DNA of 55,889 bases from an uncultured Faecalibacterium sp. (GCA_934525735.1 CAKSZM010000005.1:1-55889), one strand, 5' to 3'. Shown: positions 1 through 8,851, counted from the first letter of the stretch. Numbers and translations: made by a program. Notes: generated by a model from the letters alone, not told the origin.

Positions 1-438
1 CAGGTGGGCAACATGCTGTGCCCCATGCATTTTCCCATTCTGCTGTGCGGCTTTGTGCTGGGCGGCCCCTGGGGGCTTGCGGTGGGCTTCATTGCCCCGC
101 TGCTGCGCTCGGTGCTGTTCGGCATGCCGCCGATGTTTCCCATCGCCATCTCCATGGCCTTTGAGCTGGCCGCCTACGGCTTTGTGTCCGGCCTTGTCTG
201 GCGCAAAGTACAGCACACACTGCCCATGATGTACGCTTCTCTCGTCACCGCCATGGTGGCCGGACGTCTGGTCTGGGGTGCCGTGCGGTTCGTGCTGGCA
301 GGCCTGACCGGCTCGAGCTTCCCGTTCAGTGCATTCCTGTCCGGCGCACTGCTCACCGCCGTGCCGGGTATCATCGCACAGCTGGTGCTCATCCCTCTGA
401 TCCTTACCGCTCTGCAGAAAGCGAAGATCATCGACTAA
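1..438 (+). CDS. ECF transporter S component (5' end outside window)
   Basis: The frame is open from the first base, so this is the C-terminal 145 residues of a longer gene. The protein is very hydrophobic with about four membrane segments. It carries a PMHFPILLCGF...GGPWGL stretch typical of S components of energy-coupling factor vitamin transporters, which bind the substrate and dock on an EcfA/EcfT motor encoded elsewhere. The substrate cannot be read from the sequence. The gene ends just before a strong bidirectional terminator shared with the convergent sstT. Confidence 0.75.
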   Translation, partial: QVGNMLCPMHFPILLCGFVLGGPWGLAVGFIAPLLRSVLFGMPPMFPIAISMAFELAAYGFVSGLVWRKVQHTLPMMYASLVTAMVAGRLVWGAVRFVLAGLTGSSFPFSAFLSGALLTAVPGIIAQLVLIPLILTALQKAKIID

Positions 439-440
439 AC

Positions 441-479
441 AAAAAATGGCTGGCATCCTGCGATGCCAGCCATTTTTTT
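441..479. terminator. Bidirectional terminator between ECF S component and sstT
   Basis: A 12-bp perfect stem (atggctggcatc / gatgccagccat, 446-457 and 462-473) with a 4-nt loop is flanked by A and T runs, so it can end transcription from both converging genes. Confidence 0.9.
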
Positions 480-484
480 CTCTT

Positions 485-1741
485 TTAATTCTTCTTGCCG
501 CTCAGGAACTCCGGCAGGGGCTTGCCCTGCTTGAGCCACTGGTGATACTCGGCCGTTGCGGCGAACTCCACGTCGCCGGCGGAGTTCAGAGCAGTCTCCA
601 CAGAGTCCTGCACCACGCCGATGATGAAGCCGACACCCACCATCTGCATAGCGACATCATTGGAGATGCCGAACAGCGAGCATGCCATGGGGATCAGCAG
701 CAGGGAGCCGCCGGCCACGCCGGAAGCACCGCAGGCACCCAGAGCGCTCATAGCGCTCAGCACGATGGCGGCAGGCAGGGACACCTGAATGCCCAGCGTG
801 TTGGCGGCGGCCAGCGTCATGATGGTGATGGTGATGGCTGCGCCGTCCATGTTGATGGTAGCGCCCAGCGGGATGGACACGGAGTACATATCCTTATCCA
901 GACCCAGCTTTTCGCACAGAGCCATGTTGACCGGGATGTTGGCGGCGGAGCTGCGGGTGAAGAAGGCGGTCAGACCGGACTCCTTCAGGCAGCGGAACAC
1001 CAGCGGATACGGGTTGCAGCCCAGATAGATGAACATGATGAAGGGGGAGACGATGAGCGCCATGAACAGCATGGTGCCCACCAGCAGGGCCAGCAGCTTG
1101 CCGTACTGGGTAAAGATGGCCAGACCGTTGCCGGAAACATTGGTGTACACCAGACCCATGATGCCGAAGGGTGCCAGATTGATGATCCAGCGCACGATCT
1201 GGGACACAGCGTCGGCGGTGTTGGCCATGAAGGTCTTGGTGGATTCAGAGCCGATGCTCTTCATGGCAATGCCGAACATACAGGCCCAGAACAGGATGCC
1301 GATGTAGTTGCCGCTCATGATGGCGCTGACGGGGTTGGCCACAAAGTTTGTGAGCAGGGTGCCCATCACTTCGCCCAGACCCTGCGGGATCACATCGGAC
1401 TGGGCAGCATCTGCCAGCACGACCTTGACCGGGAACAGGAAGCTGGTGACAACGGCAATGGCCGCAGCCAGGAAGGTGGTGAGCATGTACAGCCAGATGA
1501 CCGTACCGAAGCGGCGGTCCAGCTTGGAAGAGCCCTGTGCCAGAGCGCTGGCCACGATGACGAACACCAGCACCGGGGCGATGCCCTTCAGAGCGCCGAC
1601 GAACAGATTACCAAATTCGCCCACCCAGCCGGCACCGGGAGCTACCAGTGCAAGCACTGCGCCGACGATCAGACCGATCAGGATGCGAATGATCAGGCTG
1701 ATGCCGTTGTAACGTGCAACTGCCTTGTTCAACGTTTTCAT
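485..1741 (-). CDS. sstT: Serine/threonine:Na+ symporter SstT
   Basis: 418 residues, the usual length for SstT of the dicarboxylate/amino acid:cation symporter family, which imports serine and threonine with sodium across the cytoplasmic membrane. Visible family marks are the SSAANIPVN motif and GATINMDGAAIT in the substrate-site hairpin and TM7 region, with about eight or nine hydrophobic segments. The ATG at 1741 is preferred over an upstream TTG at 1747 because AGAGGAG lies 8-9 bases in front of it. The gene is monocistronic, with a cre-like site over its promoter and a shared terminator downstream. Confidence 0.92.
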   Translation of the reverse strand: MKTLNKAVARYNGISLIIRILIGLIVGAVLALVAPGAGWVGEFGNLFVGALKGIAPVLVFVIVASALAQGSSKLDRRFGTVIWLYMLTTFLAAAIAVVTSFLFPVKVVLADAAQSDVIPQGLGEVMGTLLTNFVANPVSAIMSGNYIGILFWACMFGIAMKSIGSESTKTFMANTADAVSQIVRWIINLAPFGIMGLVYTNVSGNGLAIFTQYGKLLALLVGTMLFMALIVSPFIMFIYLGCNPYPLVFRCLKESGLTAFFTRSSAANIPVNMALCEKLGLDKDMYSVSIPLGATINMDGAAITITIMTLAAANTLGIQVSLPAAIVLSAMSALGACGASGVAGGSLLLIPMACSLFGISNDVAMQMVGVGFIIGVVQDSVETALNSAGDVEFAATAEYHQWLKQGKPLPEFLSGKKN

Positions 1742-1814
1742 ATGCAATACTCCTCTTTTCCGCGTGTATGCACACCGCGTACAGTTTCCTGTTCTTTGCG
1801 TGAGAACAGGTGTT

Positions 1815-1852
1815 ATTATAGCACATACGGCAAAGAAATGAAAGCGTTTTCA
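1815..1852 (-). promoter_or_regulatory. sstT promoter with overlapping CcpA cre-like site
   Basis: On the minus strand a TATAAT box (1815-1820) preceded by TGC has a CTTTCA -35 (1839-1844) 18 bases upstream. The 14-mer TGAAAACGCTTTCA (1839-1852) fits the Firmicutes cre consensus TGWAANCGNTNWCA at every fixed position and covers the -35. This predicts catabolite repression of serine uptake. CcpA binding is inferred, not shown. Confidence 0.65.
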
Positions 1853-1949
1853 GACATTTTCCGTTCACAAATTTGCTTTTCAGCCTGTTTCAGCGTTTTT
1901 TCTCATTCGAGTTGTTCTCCTACGGAATACAGTTCAGGTCTTCTCCCGC

Positions 1950-1983
1950 AAAAAAGCCGGAAACGCGCTCTGTCGTTTCCGGC
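1950..1983 (-). terminator. Intrinsic terminator (minus strand), no clear gene upstream
   Basis: A 10-bp perfect stem (gccggaaacg / cgtttccggc) is followed on the minus strand by TTTTTTG. The only coding signal directly upstream on this strand is a 22-codon frame at 2001-2069, so the terminator may mark a lost or very small gene or sRNA. Confidence 0.7.
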
Positions 1984-2194
1984 CCTGCAGAAGTTGCTCT
2001 TCAGTTTGCGACGCTGCCGCTGATGCTCAGGATGTTGGCACTGTCGTCCAACCCTCTGTAGACCGTCATCACGGCATAATTAAGAATGTCTCCTTTTCAC
2101 CAGATCTGTTTTTTCAGGGATATCGCTTTATCCTGTATGCAAAAGCGCCCGCCTTTCCATTGCACCGCTTTGAAAAATTTTCCCAAGACGCAAA

Positions 2195-2236
2195 AATGCC
2201 TGTGCAGCCGGTTTGCAATCACCGGGCACAGGCATT
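2195..2236 (-). terminator. Terminator of the GNAT gene
   Basis: An 11-bp stem (aatgcctgtgc / gcacaggcatt) sits directly after the stop of the 2246-2749 gene and is followed on the minus strand by a T run. Confidence 0.85.
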
Positions 2237-2245
2237 CCGTGTTTC

Positions 2246-2749
2246 TTATTCCAGCGGCAGGGCCATTGCCATTTTCTGGTAGGCAAAGCGCGGGGAGCCG
2301 TCCTTCACATGGATGACACCGCAGCGGGTAAAGCCGTTCTTTTCCAGAATATGCTGCATGATCTTATTGTCGGCGTGGGTGTCGGCGCGCAGGCTCTGGC
2401 AGTGCTCCAGGCACCACTCCAGCACAGCTGCGGCCACGCCCTTCTGCTTTCCGGCCGAAGCCAGCCGGTGCACCGTGCCGTAGGGCAGGGTATCATCCAG
2501 CCACTTTCCGTCCTCAATAACGGCATAGGTGGGGTCTGCCCCCAGAATAAACGCAAACACTGCCTCGATCTGTCCGTTGACCACATAGACGAACAGACGG
2601 TTTGAATCGATATCTTCTTCCAGCAGTTCCTGCGGAGGGAAGCTGTCGCCCCACTGGGTCGGGTTGCCTGCTTCCTTCATTGCTTCCCGGGCATGGGCAT
2701 AGATCTTCAGGATCTGCGGCAGATCTCCTCTCACTGCGCCACGAAACAT
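2246..2749 (-). CDS. GNAT family N-acetyltransferase
   Basis: 167 residues with a GNAT fold: an N-terminal FRGAVRGDLPQILKIY strand-helix, a central beta region, and the C-terminal LEKNGFTRCGVIHVKDGSPRFAYQ block (DN...F...GF.. G pattern) that closes many small acetyltransferases. RLASAGKQKGVAAAVLEWC fits the acetyl-CoA pyrophosphate loop, although the classical Q/RxxGxG/A is not exact. It uses acetyl-CoA to acetylate an unknown small substrate or protein in the cytoplasm. Single gene with its own terminator. Substrate unknown. Confidence 0.8.
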   Translation of the reverse strand: MFRGAVRGDLPQILKIYAHAREAMKEAGNPTQWGDSFPPQELLEEDIDSNRLFVYVVNGQIEAVFAFILGADPTYAVIEDGKWLDDTLPYGTVHRLASAGKQKGVAAAVLEWCLEHCQSLRADTHADNKIMQHILEKNGFTRCGVIHVKDGSPRFAYQKMAMALPLE

Positions 2750-2870
2750 TCATTCCACCTCTTTCGGGCCGCGCCGCGTCCTGCGGCACAGCTGCAAATG
2801 TAAACTGAACTTATTGTACTACATCTTGCCATAAAAATCCAGTTTTTGCATCACTCTGCCGAAGCGCAGC

Positions 2871-2904
2871 AAAAAAGCAGGGCACAGACTCTGCTGTGTC
2901 CTGC
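2871..2904 (-). terminator. Terminator of the AraC-type gene
   Basis: The stem gcagggcacag / ctgtgtcctgc (one mismatch) is followed on the minus strand by TTTTTTGC, 20 bases past the stop at 2924. Confidence 0.8.
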
Positions 2905-2923
2905 CGTTTTCTGCCAGAGATGC

Positions 2924-3307
2924 TCATGCACCGGTGCGTACTGTGCGGGCCTGACGGTACTCGCGCGGGCTGAGGCCGTAGCGCTCGTGGAACAGGCGGT
3001 AGAAATAGCTGGTGTTCTCGTAGCCCACCATGGAGATGATCTGCTGGATGTTCAGGTCACTGCGGCGCAGCAGCCTTGCTGCCGTTTCCACACGGTGTTT
3101 CTGCAGCAGTTCCTTGTAGGTCTTACCGGTCTGGGCGCGGACGCACTCGCTGACATACGCCAGCGAAACGCCGTATTCCCGCGCCACGTTGGAAAGGCTG
3201 GCTTCGCGGTAATTCTGGGTGATCTCTTTCATCGCCGCCTGCACCAGCGCTTCACGGCTCACCGTGCCGCCATGTGCTTCCAGCGGAAAATTCCGGATCT
3301 GCATCAT
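2924..3307 (-). CDS. AraC-type DNA-binding protein (HTH only)
   Basis: About 127 residues, essentially just the double helix-turn-helix of an AraC/XylS regulator. VAREYGVSLAYVSECV forms the first HTH and IIQQIISMVGYENTSYFYRLF with SPREYRQ forms the second HTH plus family signature. The frame is open another 56 codons upstream, but GGAGG 9 bases before the ATG at 3307 points to this start, and the upstream stretch is Pro/Arg-rich and not protein-like. No ligand or receiver domain is present, so it may respond to another factor or act like a minimal MarA/SoxS-type activator. Its target is not evident. Confidence 0.8.
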   Translation of the reverse strand: MMQIRNFPLEAHGGTVSREALVQAAMKEITQNYREASLSNVAREYGVSLAYVSECVRAQTGKTYKELLQKHRVETAARLLRRSDLNIQQIISMVGYENTSYFYRLFHERYGLSPREYRQARTVRTGA

Positions 3308-3490
3308 AATCAGTTTCCTCCGTAAAGGGTGCGGCGGGCGGGGGACAGGGGGGGGGAGGTCGGACGCCCGCCGCACAGGGATGGCTGGTTCCTCTTGAAC
3401 CTTACACCCTGAATACGACCCCGCCGGCCGGAATATTGCAGAAAGCTCAAAAATTTTTGTTATTTGCCGTTCCATAGTCCCGTCGTACAG

Positions 3491-3532
3491 AAAAAGACCG
3501 CTTCTGCGGTCAGGCAGAAACGGCCTTTTTCA
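3491..3532. terminator. Terminator of the pst-phoU operon
   Basis: A long stem (aaaaagaccgcttctgc / gcagaaacggccttttt, two mismatches) lies 45 bases beyond the phoU stop, with T runs on both strands. Confidence 0.85.
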
Positions 3533-3575
3533 GGAGAAATAAAGAAAACACGAACCCACAAGGGTATGGAAACAC

Positions 3576-4244
3576 TCAGAACATGCTCTCGTCCTTATAA
3601 CGGCCGGTGCGCACGAACTGCACCCACTCGGCCACGTTCACGGCGTGGTCGCCGATGCGCTCCAGATACTTGATGACCATCAGCAGATCCAGCGCCGCGT
3701 CCACCTTGGACGGGTCTGCGGCGATCTCCTGTGCAAGGGTGTGCTTGATGGCGTTGAAGTCGTAGTCCACGGCATCGTCCGCCTCAATGACCTTGCGGGC
3801 GGCAAGCTCATCTTCGGCGGTCAGGGCGGCAAGGGCGTCCAGGATCATCTGATGCGCCTTTTTGCCCATGGCAATGGCCTGGCTGACCGCCGGGTCGCCC
3901 TCCTTGCGGACGGTGACCAGATGGGGGATGATCTCGGCGATGTCGGCGGCGTGGTCACCGATGCGCTCGATGTCCGTCACCACCTTCATGGCGGTGGAGA
4001 TGCGGCGCAGGTCGCCTGCAACGGGCTGCTGACGCAGCAGCAGTGTCATGCAGCGGTGCTCAATGTCCCGCTCCATGTTGTTGATGCGGCTGTCGCCTTT
4101 GACGATAGTCTTTGCGGCCTCGGCGTCGGCCACGCACAGCGCCTGCAGAGCGTTCTCCACTGCATCGGCGGAGTTGCGGCCCATCTCGGCCAGCGAATTT
4201 TTCAGCGATTCCAGATCGGTATCGTACTGTTTGCGGATGCTCAT
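3576..4244 (-). CDS. phoU: Phosphate transport/signalling regulator PhoU
   Basis: 222 residues with the two tandem PhoU repeats, each marked by an ERIGDHAADIAE / ERIGDHAVNVAE metal-binding helix motif. PhoU links PstSCAB to the PhoR sensor kinase and restrains phosphate uptake when phosphate is plentiful. The start at 4244 follows AAGGAGG by 10 bases; the frame runs on upstream but that part overlaps pstB in another frame. Last gene of the pst operon, 20 bases after pstB. Confidence 0.95.
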   Translation of the reverse strand: MSIRKQYDTDLESLKNSLAEMGRNSADAVENALQALCVADAEAAKTIVKGDSRINNMERDIEHRCMTLLLRQQPVAGDLRRISTAMKVVTDIERIGDHAADIAEIIPHLVTVRKEGDPAVSQAIAMGKKAHQMILDALAALTAEDELAARKVIEADDAVDYDFNAIKHTLAQEIAADPSKVDAALDLLMVIKYLERIGDHAVNVAEWVQFVRTGRYKDESMF

Positions 4245-4264
4245 TGGTCTTGTTCCTCCTTGCA

Positions 4265-5032
4265 TTAACCGAACCGACCGGAGATGTAATCCTCGGTGCG
4301 CTTGTCCTGCGGGGCGCTGAAGATCTGGCCGGTGGGGCCCACCTCCACCAGTTCGCCCAGCAGGAAGAAGGCGGTGCGGTCGCTGACACGGGCTGCCTGC
4401 TGCATGTTGTGGGTGACGATGACCACGGTGTAGTTCTTCTTCAGCTCGCTCATCAGCTCTTCCACCTTCATGGTGGAGCCGGGGTCCAGTGCACTGGTAG
4501 GCTCGTCCATCAGCAGCACTTCGGGCTTGACCGCCAGAGCGCGGGCAATGCACAGACGCTGCTGCTGGCCGCCGGACAGGCCCAGAGCGCTCTTTTTCAG
4601 GCGGTCTTTCACTTCGTCCCAGAGGGCGGCGCCGCGCAGGGAGCTTTCCACCAGTTCGTCCAGCTCGGCCTTGTTGCGCACGCCGTGCAGCTTGGGGCCG
4701 TAGGTGATGTTGTCGTAGATGCTCATGGGGAAGGGATTTGCCTTCTGGAACACCATACCCACGCGGCGGCGCAGGTCGGTGAGTTGCATTTCCTTTGCAA
4801 AGATGTCTTCGCCTTTCAGCCGGACATCGCCCTCGATGCGCACGTTCGGCACAAGGTCGTTCATGCGGTTGAGCGTCTTCAGAAAAGTAGATTTGCCGCA
4901 GCCGGAAGGGCCGATGAGAGCCGTGATCTCCCGTTCGCCCACATCCAGCGAGATATTTTTCAGCGCCTTGAAGTCGCCGTACCAGAGGTTCAGATCTTTC
5001 GCCGAGATCACCGGCGTGTTCGTGTTTTCCAT
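4265..5032 (-). CDS. pstB: Phosphate ABC transporter ATPase PstB
   Basis: 255 residues, the normal PstB length. All ABC ATPase motifs are visible: Walker [10 protein letters not shown], signature LSGGQQQRL, Walker [12 protein letters not shown] and switch histidine [18 protein letters not shown] in the Q-loop region is a PstB hallmark. It energises phosphate import with PstC and PstA. It lies 17 bases after pstA and 20 bases before phoU. Confidence 0.97.
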   Translation of the reverse strand: MENTNTPVISAKDLNLWYGDFKALKNISLDVGEREITALIGPSGCGKSTFLKTLNRMNDLVPNVRIEGDVRLKGEDIFAKEMQLTDLRRRVGMVFQKANPFPMSIYDNITYGPKLHGVRNKAELDELVESSLRGAALWDEVKDRLKKSALGLSGGQQQRLCIARALAVKPEVLLMDEPTSALDPGSTMKVEELMSELKKNYTVVIVTHNMQQAARVSDRTAFFLLGELVEVGPTGQIFSAPQDKRTEDYISGRFG

Positions 5033-5049
5033 AGTGTACCTCTTTATTT

Positions 5050-5907
5050 TTACTGCTTCTGTTTCAGCTTTGCCTTGGCCAGCCGTGCCGCCATGTTGAT
5101 GACCAGCACCAGCACCAGCAGCACCGCGCCGATGCCCCAGGCGGACGCAAAGTCGCCGTCCTCAAAGGCGCGCAGGTACAGCAGCACCGAAAGCGTTGCG
5201 CCGTTGGAGGTGTAGGCCTTGACCACACCGTTGGCGATGACCTCGGCCGCACCGGCGGTGAACAGCAGCGCGGCACTCTCGCCCACGATACGGCCCACGG
5301 CAAGGATGCAGCCGGTGACGATACCGTCGATGCTGCAGGGCAGCACGATGGTGCGGATGATGTGCCACTTGCCCGCACCCAGACCCATGGCACCCTCGCG
5401 GTAGCCCTGCGGCACCGTTTTGAGGGACTCCTGCGTGGTGCGGATGATGGTGGGCAGGTTCATCACCACCAGCGTCAGGCTGCCGGACAGCAGACAGGTC
5501 TGGAAGTCCAGCGCCTGACTGAACACCAGCATACCCACCAAGCCATAAATGATACTGGGGATGCCCGCCAGCGTTTCGTTGGTGAACTCGATCACCTCGA
5601 TGAGCCTGCGGTTGGTGGCGTACTCGGTCAGGTAGACCGCCGCGCCCACGCCCAGCGGCAATACGATCAGCAATGTCAGCAGGATAACATACAGAGTGTT
5701 GATGATGGCGGGCAGGATGCCGTCGGTGCCTTTCAGCACGCTGGCCTTCGTGGTCAGGAACTCCCAGCTGATATGCGGGATGCCGCGCCACAGCACCATG
5801 CCGATGATGCCTGCCACCAGCACCATGACCAGCACCGCCGCGGCCCAGACCAGCGCGTTCATCATCCGGTTCCATGCCCGGCGGGAGGAAGAAAAGCCCT
5901 TATTCAT
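5050..5907 (-). CDS. pstA: Phosphate ABC transporter permease PstA
   Basis: 285 residues with about six membrane segments and the cytoplasmic EAA loop ([22 protein letters not shown]) that contacts PstB. PstA and PstC form the phosphate channel. The ATG at 5907 overlaps the end of pstC by 8 bases, a sign of translational coupling. Confidence 0.95.
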   Translation of the reverse strand: MNKGFSSSRRAWNRMMNALVWAAAVLVMVLVAGIIGMVLWRGIPHISWEFLTTKASVLKGTDGILPAIINTLYVILLTLLIVLPLGVGAAVYLTEYATNRRLIEVIEFTNETLAGIPSIIYGLVGMLVFSQALDFQTCLLSGSLTLVVMNLPTIIRTTQESLKTVPQGYREGAMGLGAGKWHIIRTIVLPCSIDGIVTGCILAVGRIVGESAALLFTAGAAEVIANGVVKAYTSNGATLSVLLYLRAFEDGDFASAWGIGAVLLVLVLVINMAARLAKAKLKQKQ

Positions 5908-6817
5908 CGCGGCTGCCTCCCTTCAGGACAACGTTCAGCACCACATTGATGATTATGACAAAGACGAACAGCACCAGCGCAATGCTGAACAGCGCCTGCC
6001 GCTGCAGGCCGCCGGCGTAGCTCATCTCCTTGGCGATGGCCGTAGTCAGGAAGGTGACGCTGCGGAACAGACTGTCCGGCATGTTGGGGCTGTTGCCAGC
6101 CACCATCATAACGGCCATGGCCTCGCCGATGGCGCGGCCGATGCCCAGCACGATGCCGGCGGCAATGCCGCTCTTGGCAGCGGGGATGCTGATCTTGAAC
6201 CAGGTTTCGGTATCGGTAGCACCCAGCGCCAGACTGCCCTGCTCATACTCGGGCGGCACGGCGTTGAGCGCCGTGACCGACACGGAGACGATGCTGGGCA
6301 GGATCATAATGGACAGCACCACGATGGCCGACAGCAGGCAGGCACCGGAAGCCTTGCCGAAGGTGCTTGCCACAGCGGGCACCAGAACCTGCATACCCAG
6401 CAGGCCGAACACCACGCTGGGGATGCCGGAGAGCAGCTCGATGGCCGTGACCACCACGGTGCGCACTTTGGGGTTTGCCGCCTTGGACAGGAACACCGCC
6501 GTCAGCAGGCCGATGGGCACACCGAGGATGGCAGCGCCCAGCGTGCCGTAGATGCTGGACAGGATGAAAGGCAGGATGCCGAACACCGGCTCGGCCGCCG
6601 TGGATGCCCACTTTGTGCCGAACAGGAACCTGAAAAAGCCGATCTTGTGGATGGCCGGCACGCCGGAGATGATCATGTACACCGTGATGAGCACCACGCA
6701 GCCTACGGCCAGCATACCGCACAAGAAGAAGATGAAGTTCATCACGGCTTCCAGCCATTCGGCGGGGGTGCGGGGCATCCGCACCCGCTTCAGCAGGGAA
6801 GAGGATTTTTTATTCAT
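5900..6817 (-). CDS. pstC: Phosphate ABC transporter permease PstC
   Basis: 305 residues with about six membrane segments and an EAA loop (YEQGSLALGATDTETWFKI). The start at 6817 follows AAGGAT; the longer open frame upstream reads through a palindromic-repeat cluster and is not likely to be translated. It overlaps pstA by 8 bases. Unlike the rest of the operon, it is separated from pstS by 344 bases filled with repeats. Confidence 0.94.
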   Translation of the reverse strand: MNKKSSSLLKRVRMPRTPAEWLEAVMNFIFFLCGMLAVGCVVLITVYMIISGVPAIHKIGFFRFLFGTKWASTAAEPVFGILPFILSSIYGTLGAAILGVPIGLLTAVFLSKAANPKVRTVVVTAIELLSGIPSVVFGLLGMQVLVPAVASTFGKASGACLLSAIVVLSIMILPSIVSVSVTALNAVPPEYEQGSLALGATDTETWFKISIPAAKSGIAAGIVLGIGRAIGEAMAVMMVAGNSPNMPDSLFRSVTFLTTAIAKEMSYAGGLQRQALFSIALVLFVFVIIINVVLNVVLKGGSRDE

Positions 6818-7161
6818 ATTCCGATCCTTCGAAAAAGCCGCGCCGACCCAGCCTTTCCGTGCAGGCCGACGCGGCGGGGTATTTTGTGAACGGCCTCGCC
6901 CTCTCAGTCTCGGCACTTCGTGTCTCGACAGCTCTCCCAAAGGGAGAGCCCCTGGCGAAACCGGAGACTTTGCATGGACTGCCAAGGCCTCTCACTTTGA
7001 AAGACTTCCCCCGGTCGGGACAGATTCTCCCCGCGCCGGGGAGAAATGTCACCGCAGGTGACAAAGAGAGGAGCAGATGTCGCGTGAGCGACAAAAAGGG
7101 GAACAAGGCGGCATTGCGCAAGCAATGACGGAGAGGGCGAGCCAGCTGAATTTTCACGCTT
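6818..7161. repeat. Palindromic extragenic repeat cluster between pstS and pstC
   Basis: The 344-base gap inside the pst operon holds no credible gene. At 6901-6951 lies a composite palindromic unit with the layout CTCAGTC-hairpin-GACAGCTC-hairpin-GAGCC. Further hairpins follow, including ctccccgcgccggggag (7028-7044), gtcaccgcaggtgac (7048-7062) and gtcgcgtgagcgac. A related unit lies at 47292-47335. The cluster may lower expression of pstCAB-phoU relative to pstS, by folding, processing or partial termination. Confidence 0.75.
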
Positions 7162-8061
7162 TTACTCGTTCACCGGCACAGCGCCTGCGGTGCGGATGAG
7201 GTCGGCAGCATCCTTGCTGGTGGCGAAGTCCACAAAGGCCTGTGCCTGCTCAGACAGAGTGACGCTCTTGTTGGTGACGAACACGAAGGGACGCTGGATC
7301 TTGTAGCTGCCGTCCTTGACGGTCTCCTCGCTGCACTCCACGCCTTCCACGGTGACCATGGCAACGGTGTCGCCCACAGCGGACAGAGAAGCGTAGCCGA
7401 TGGCCAGCGGGTTAGCCTCCACAGCGCTGATGACTGCGCCGGTAGCGGTCAGCTCCTGTGCGTACTTGCAGCTGTCCTTCACATCCACGATGCTCTCAAA
7501 GCCATCGCGGGTGCCGGAACCAGCCTCACGGCCGATCAGGACGATCTCGCCTGCGTCGCCGCCCACGTCGGCCCAGTCGGTGATCTCGCCGGTGAACATC
7601 TGCTTGAGCTGCTCCACGCTCAGGTCAGCCACCTTGCTGTCCTTGTTGACGATGATGGCAATGCCGTCCAGAGCCACAGTGGTGCCGTCCACATCGTTCT
7701 TCTCGTCGTCCTTCAGGGCGCGGGAAGACAGGCCGATGTCCAGAGTCTTATCGGTGGCGCCGGTGATGCCTGCGCCGGAACCGGTGGGGTCATAGCTGAC
7801 GGTGACGCCCGGCTCGATCTCGGCAAAGCCTTCGGTCAGGGCAGCGATGACATTCTTCATGGAAGTGGAACCGCCGGTAGCCACATTGCCGGACAGGGTG
7901 CCTGCGGCAGTGCTCTCAGCAGCGGAAGAAGCAACGGACTCTGCGGCAGAAGATGCCACGGTGGAAGTGGAAGATGCAGAACCGCCGCAGGCGGTCAGAG
8001 CGGCAGCAGCAACGGCTGCACCGCAGACAGTCAGGAACGAACGACGAGTGATCTTTTTCAT
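7162..8061 (-). CDS. pstS: Phosphate-binding lipoprotein PstS
   Basis: 299 residues. A signal peptide with RRSFL and lipobox LTAC-G makes it a membrane-anchored lipoprotein. It is followed by a Ser/Ala-rich linker and a PBP-like domain with GSTSM and GREAGSGTRDGFE, the two anion-binding loops typical of PstS. It captures extracellular phosphate for PstCA. Start at 8061 from GGAGG 10 bases upstream. First gene of the pst operon. Confidence 0.95.
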   Translation of the reverse strand: MKKITRRSFLTVCGAAVAAAALTACGGSASSTSTVASSAAESVASSAAESTAAGTLSGNVATGGSTSMKNVIAALTEGFAEIEPGVTVSYDPTGSGAGITGATDKTLDIGLSSRALKDDEKNDVDGTTVALDGIAIIVNKDSKVADLSVEQLKQMFTGEITDWADVGGDAGEIVLIGREAGSGTRDGFESIVDVKDSCKYAQELTATGAVISAVEANPLAIGYASLSAVGDTVAMVTVEGVECSEETVKDGSYKIQRPFVFVTNKSVTLSEQAQAFVDFATSKDAADLIRTAGAVPVNE

Positions 8062-8216
8062 AACCCTTTTTCCTCCAATAAACGCCGGTTTCTCTTTCCG
8101 GCAGGTCGGTTTCATGTTTTCCTTGGGAACGACCTTATTGTATCCCACCGCCGTTTTCCGTGCGACCACACCCGCGCAAAATAGAGGTAAATCTTTGGCG
8201 CATGGGTTTGCCTGCC

Positions 8217-8233
8217 TGTCAACTTTTTGTAAA
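8217..8233 (-). promoter_or_regulatory. Putative PHO box upstream of pstS
   Basis: On the minus strand TTTACA-aaaag-TTGACA gives two TTNACA half sites with an 11-base period, matching the PhoP direct-repeat layout of Bacillus. A weaker TTTCAC lies 13 bases further upstream. It is 156-172 bases before the pstS start. PhoP itself is not in this window. A TACAAT box at 8137-8142 might be the -10, but its distance is not ideal. Confidence 0.5.
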
Positions 8234-8313
8234 GTCAGCCGTGAAATCATCGCTCCGGATTTTACATTTTCCGAAAAAGCGCCGAAAATTTTCGTTTTCC
8301 GCTGGGCAGGGTG

Positions 8314-8354
8314 ACAAAAAACACCGGGCACTCTCATTTGAGAATGCCCGGTGT
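8314..8354 (-). terminator. Terminator of the lipoprotein gene
   Basis: A long stem of acaccgggca / tgcccggtgt, extended by tctca/tgaga, is followed on the minus strand by TTTTTTG. Confidence 0.9.
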
Positions 8355-8374
8355 TTGTCTCATATTGTATGCGG

Positions 8375-8851
8375 TCAGCCCTGCGGAACGACCTTATTCT
8401 CCGGCAAGGTGAGCGCAAACTGCCTTTTCTGTGCAGAGAGCGTGACCGTAAGAACCATCGGTTCATTACCTGCACAAAGTGCATTGTAAAGTTCCCGGTC
8501 CTCTGCTTTCACCTTGAAGGTCAGCGTGCACTTCTGTGTCAGACCCTGCAGGATATTGATCTTGTCGCTCTTGTTCTCCAGTTCAAGCGTTTTGTTCTGT
8601 ACCTGCGCCTGAAAGACCTCGCCAAAAGAACGATTCAGCGTCAGGGTATTCTTGATCCCCTTCACGTTGATGTTCAGCCGCACAAAGCCGGTATTATCGC
8701 TGTCCATCCAGCCGTAGGCCGGTTTTCCGGCAAAATAAATGCGGAACTCTCCCACATCGTAACCAGTATCCCCGCAACCCGACAGCGACACCGCAATTGC
8801 CGCAGCAGCTGCGCCCTTGATGAACTTTCTTCTCGTAATTTCGTTTGCCAT
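8375..8851 (-). CDS. Lipoprotein of unknown function
   Basis: 158 residues. The N-terminus ITRRKFIKG-hydrophobic-SLSGC-G combines a twin-arginine-like motif with a lipobox, so it is probably exported and lipid-anchored. The mature part is rich in beta-strand-like segments and holds no motif I recognise. The ATG at 8851 follows GAGGAGGG; an upstream extension of the frame lacks a ribosome site. It sits upstream of the pst operon on the same strand but is separated from it by its own terminator. Confidence 0.75.
   Translation of the reverse strand: MANEITRRKFIKGAAAAAIAVSLSGCGDTGYDVGEFRIYFAGKPAYGWMDSDNTGFVRLNINVKGIKNTLTLNRSFGEVFQAQVQNKTLELENKSDKINILQGLTQKCTLTFKVKAEDRELYNALCAGNEPMVLTVTLSAQKRQFALTLPENKVVPQG

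Noticed and set aside
446..2023. Open frame of 525 codons on the plus strand opposite sstT
   Set aside because: It is antisense to a gene with clear family motifs, is rich in His/Gln/Asp as shadows of GC-rich genes are, and lacks a ribosome site.
3308..3475. Longer AraC-type protein starting at 3475
   Set aside because: The extra residues are Pro/Arg-rich and there is no ribosome site, whereas GGAGG precedes the ATG at 3307.
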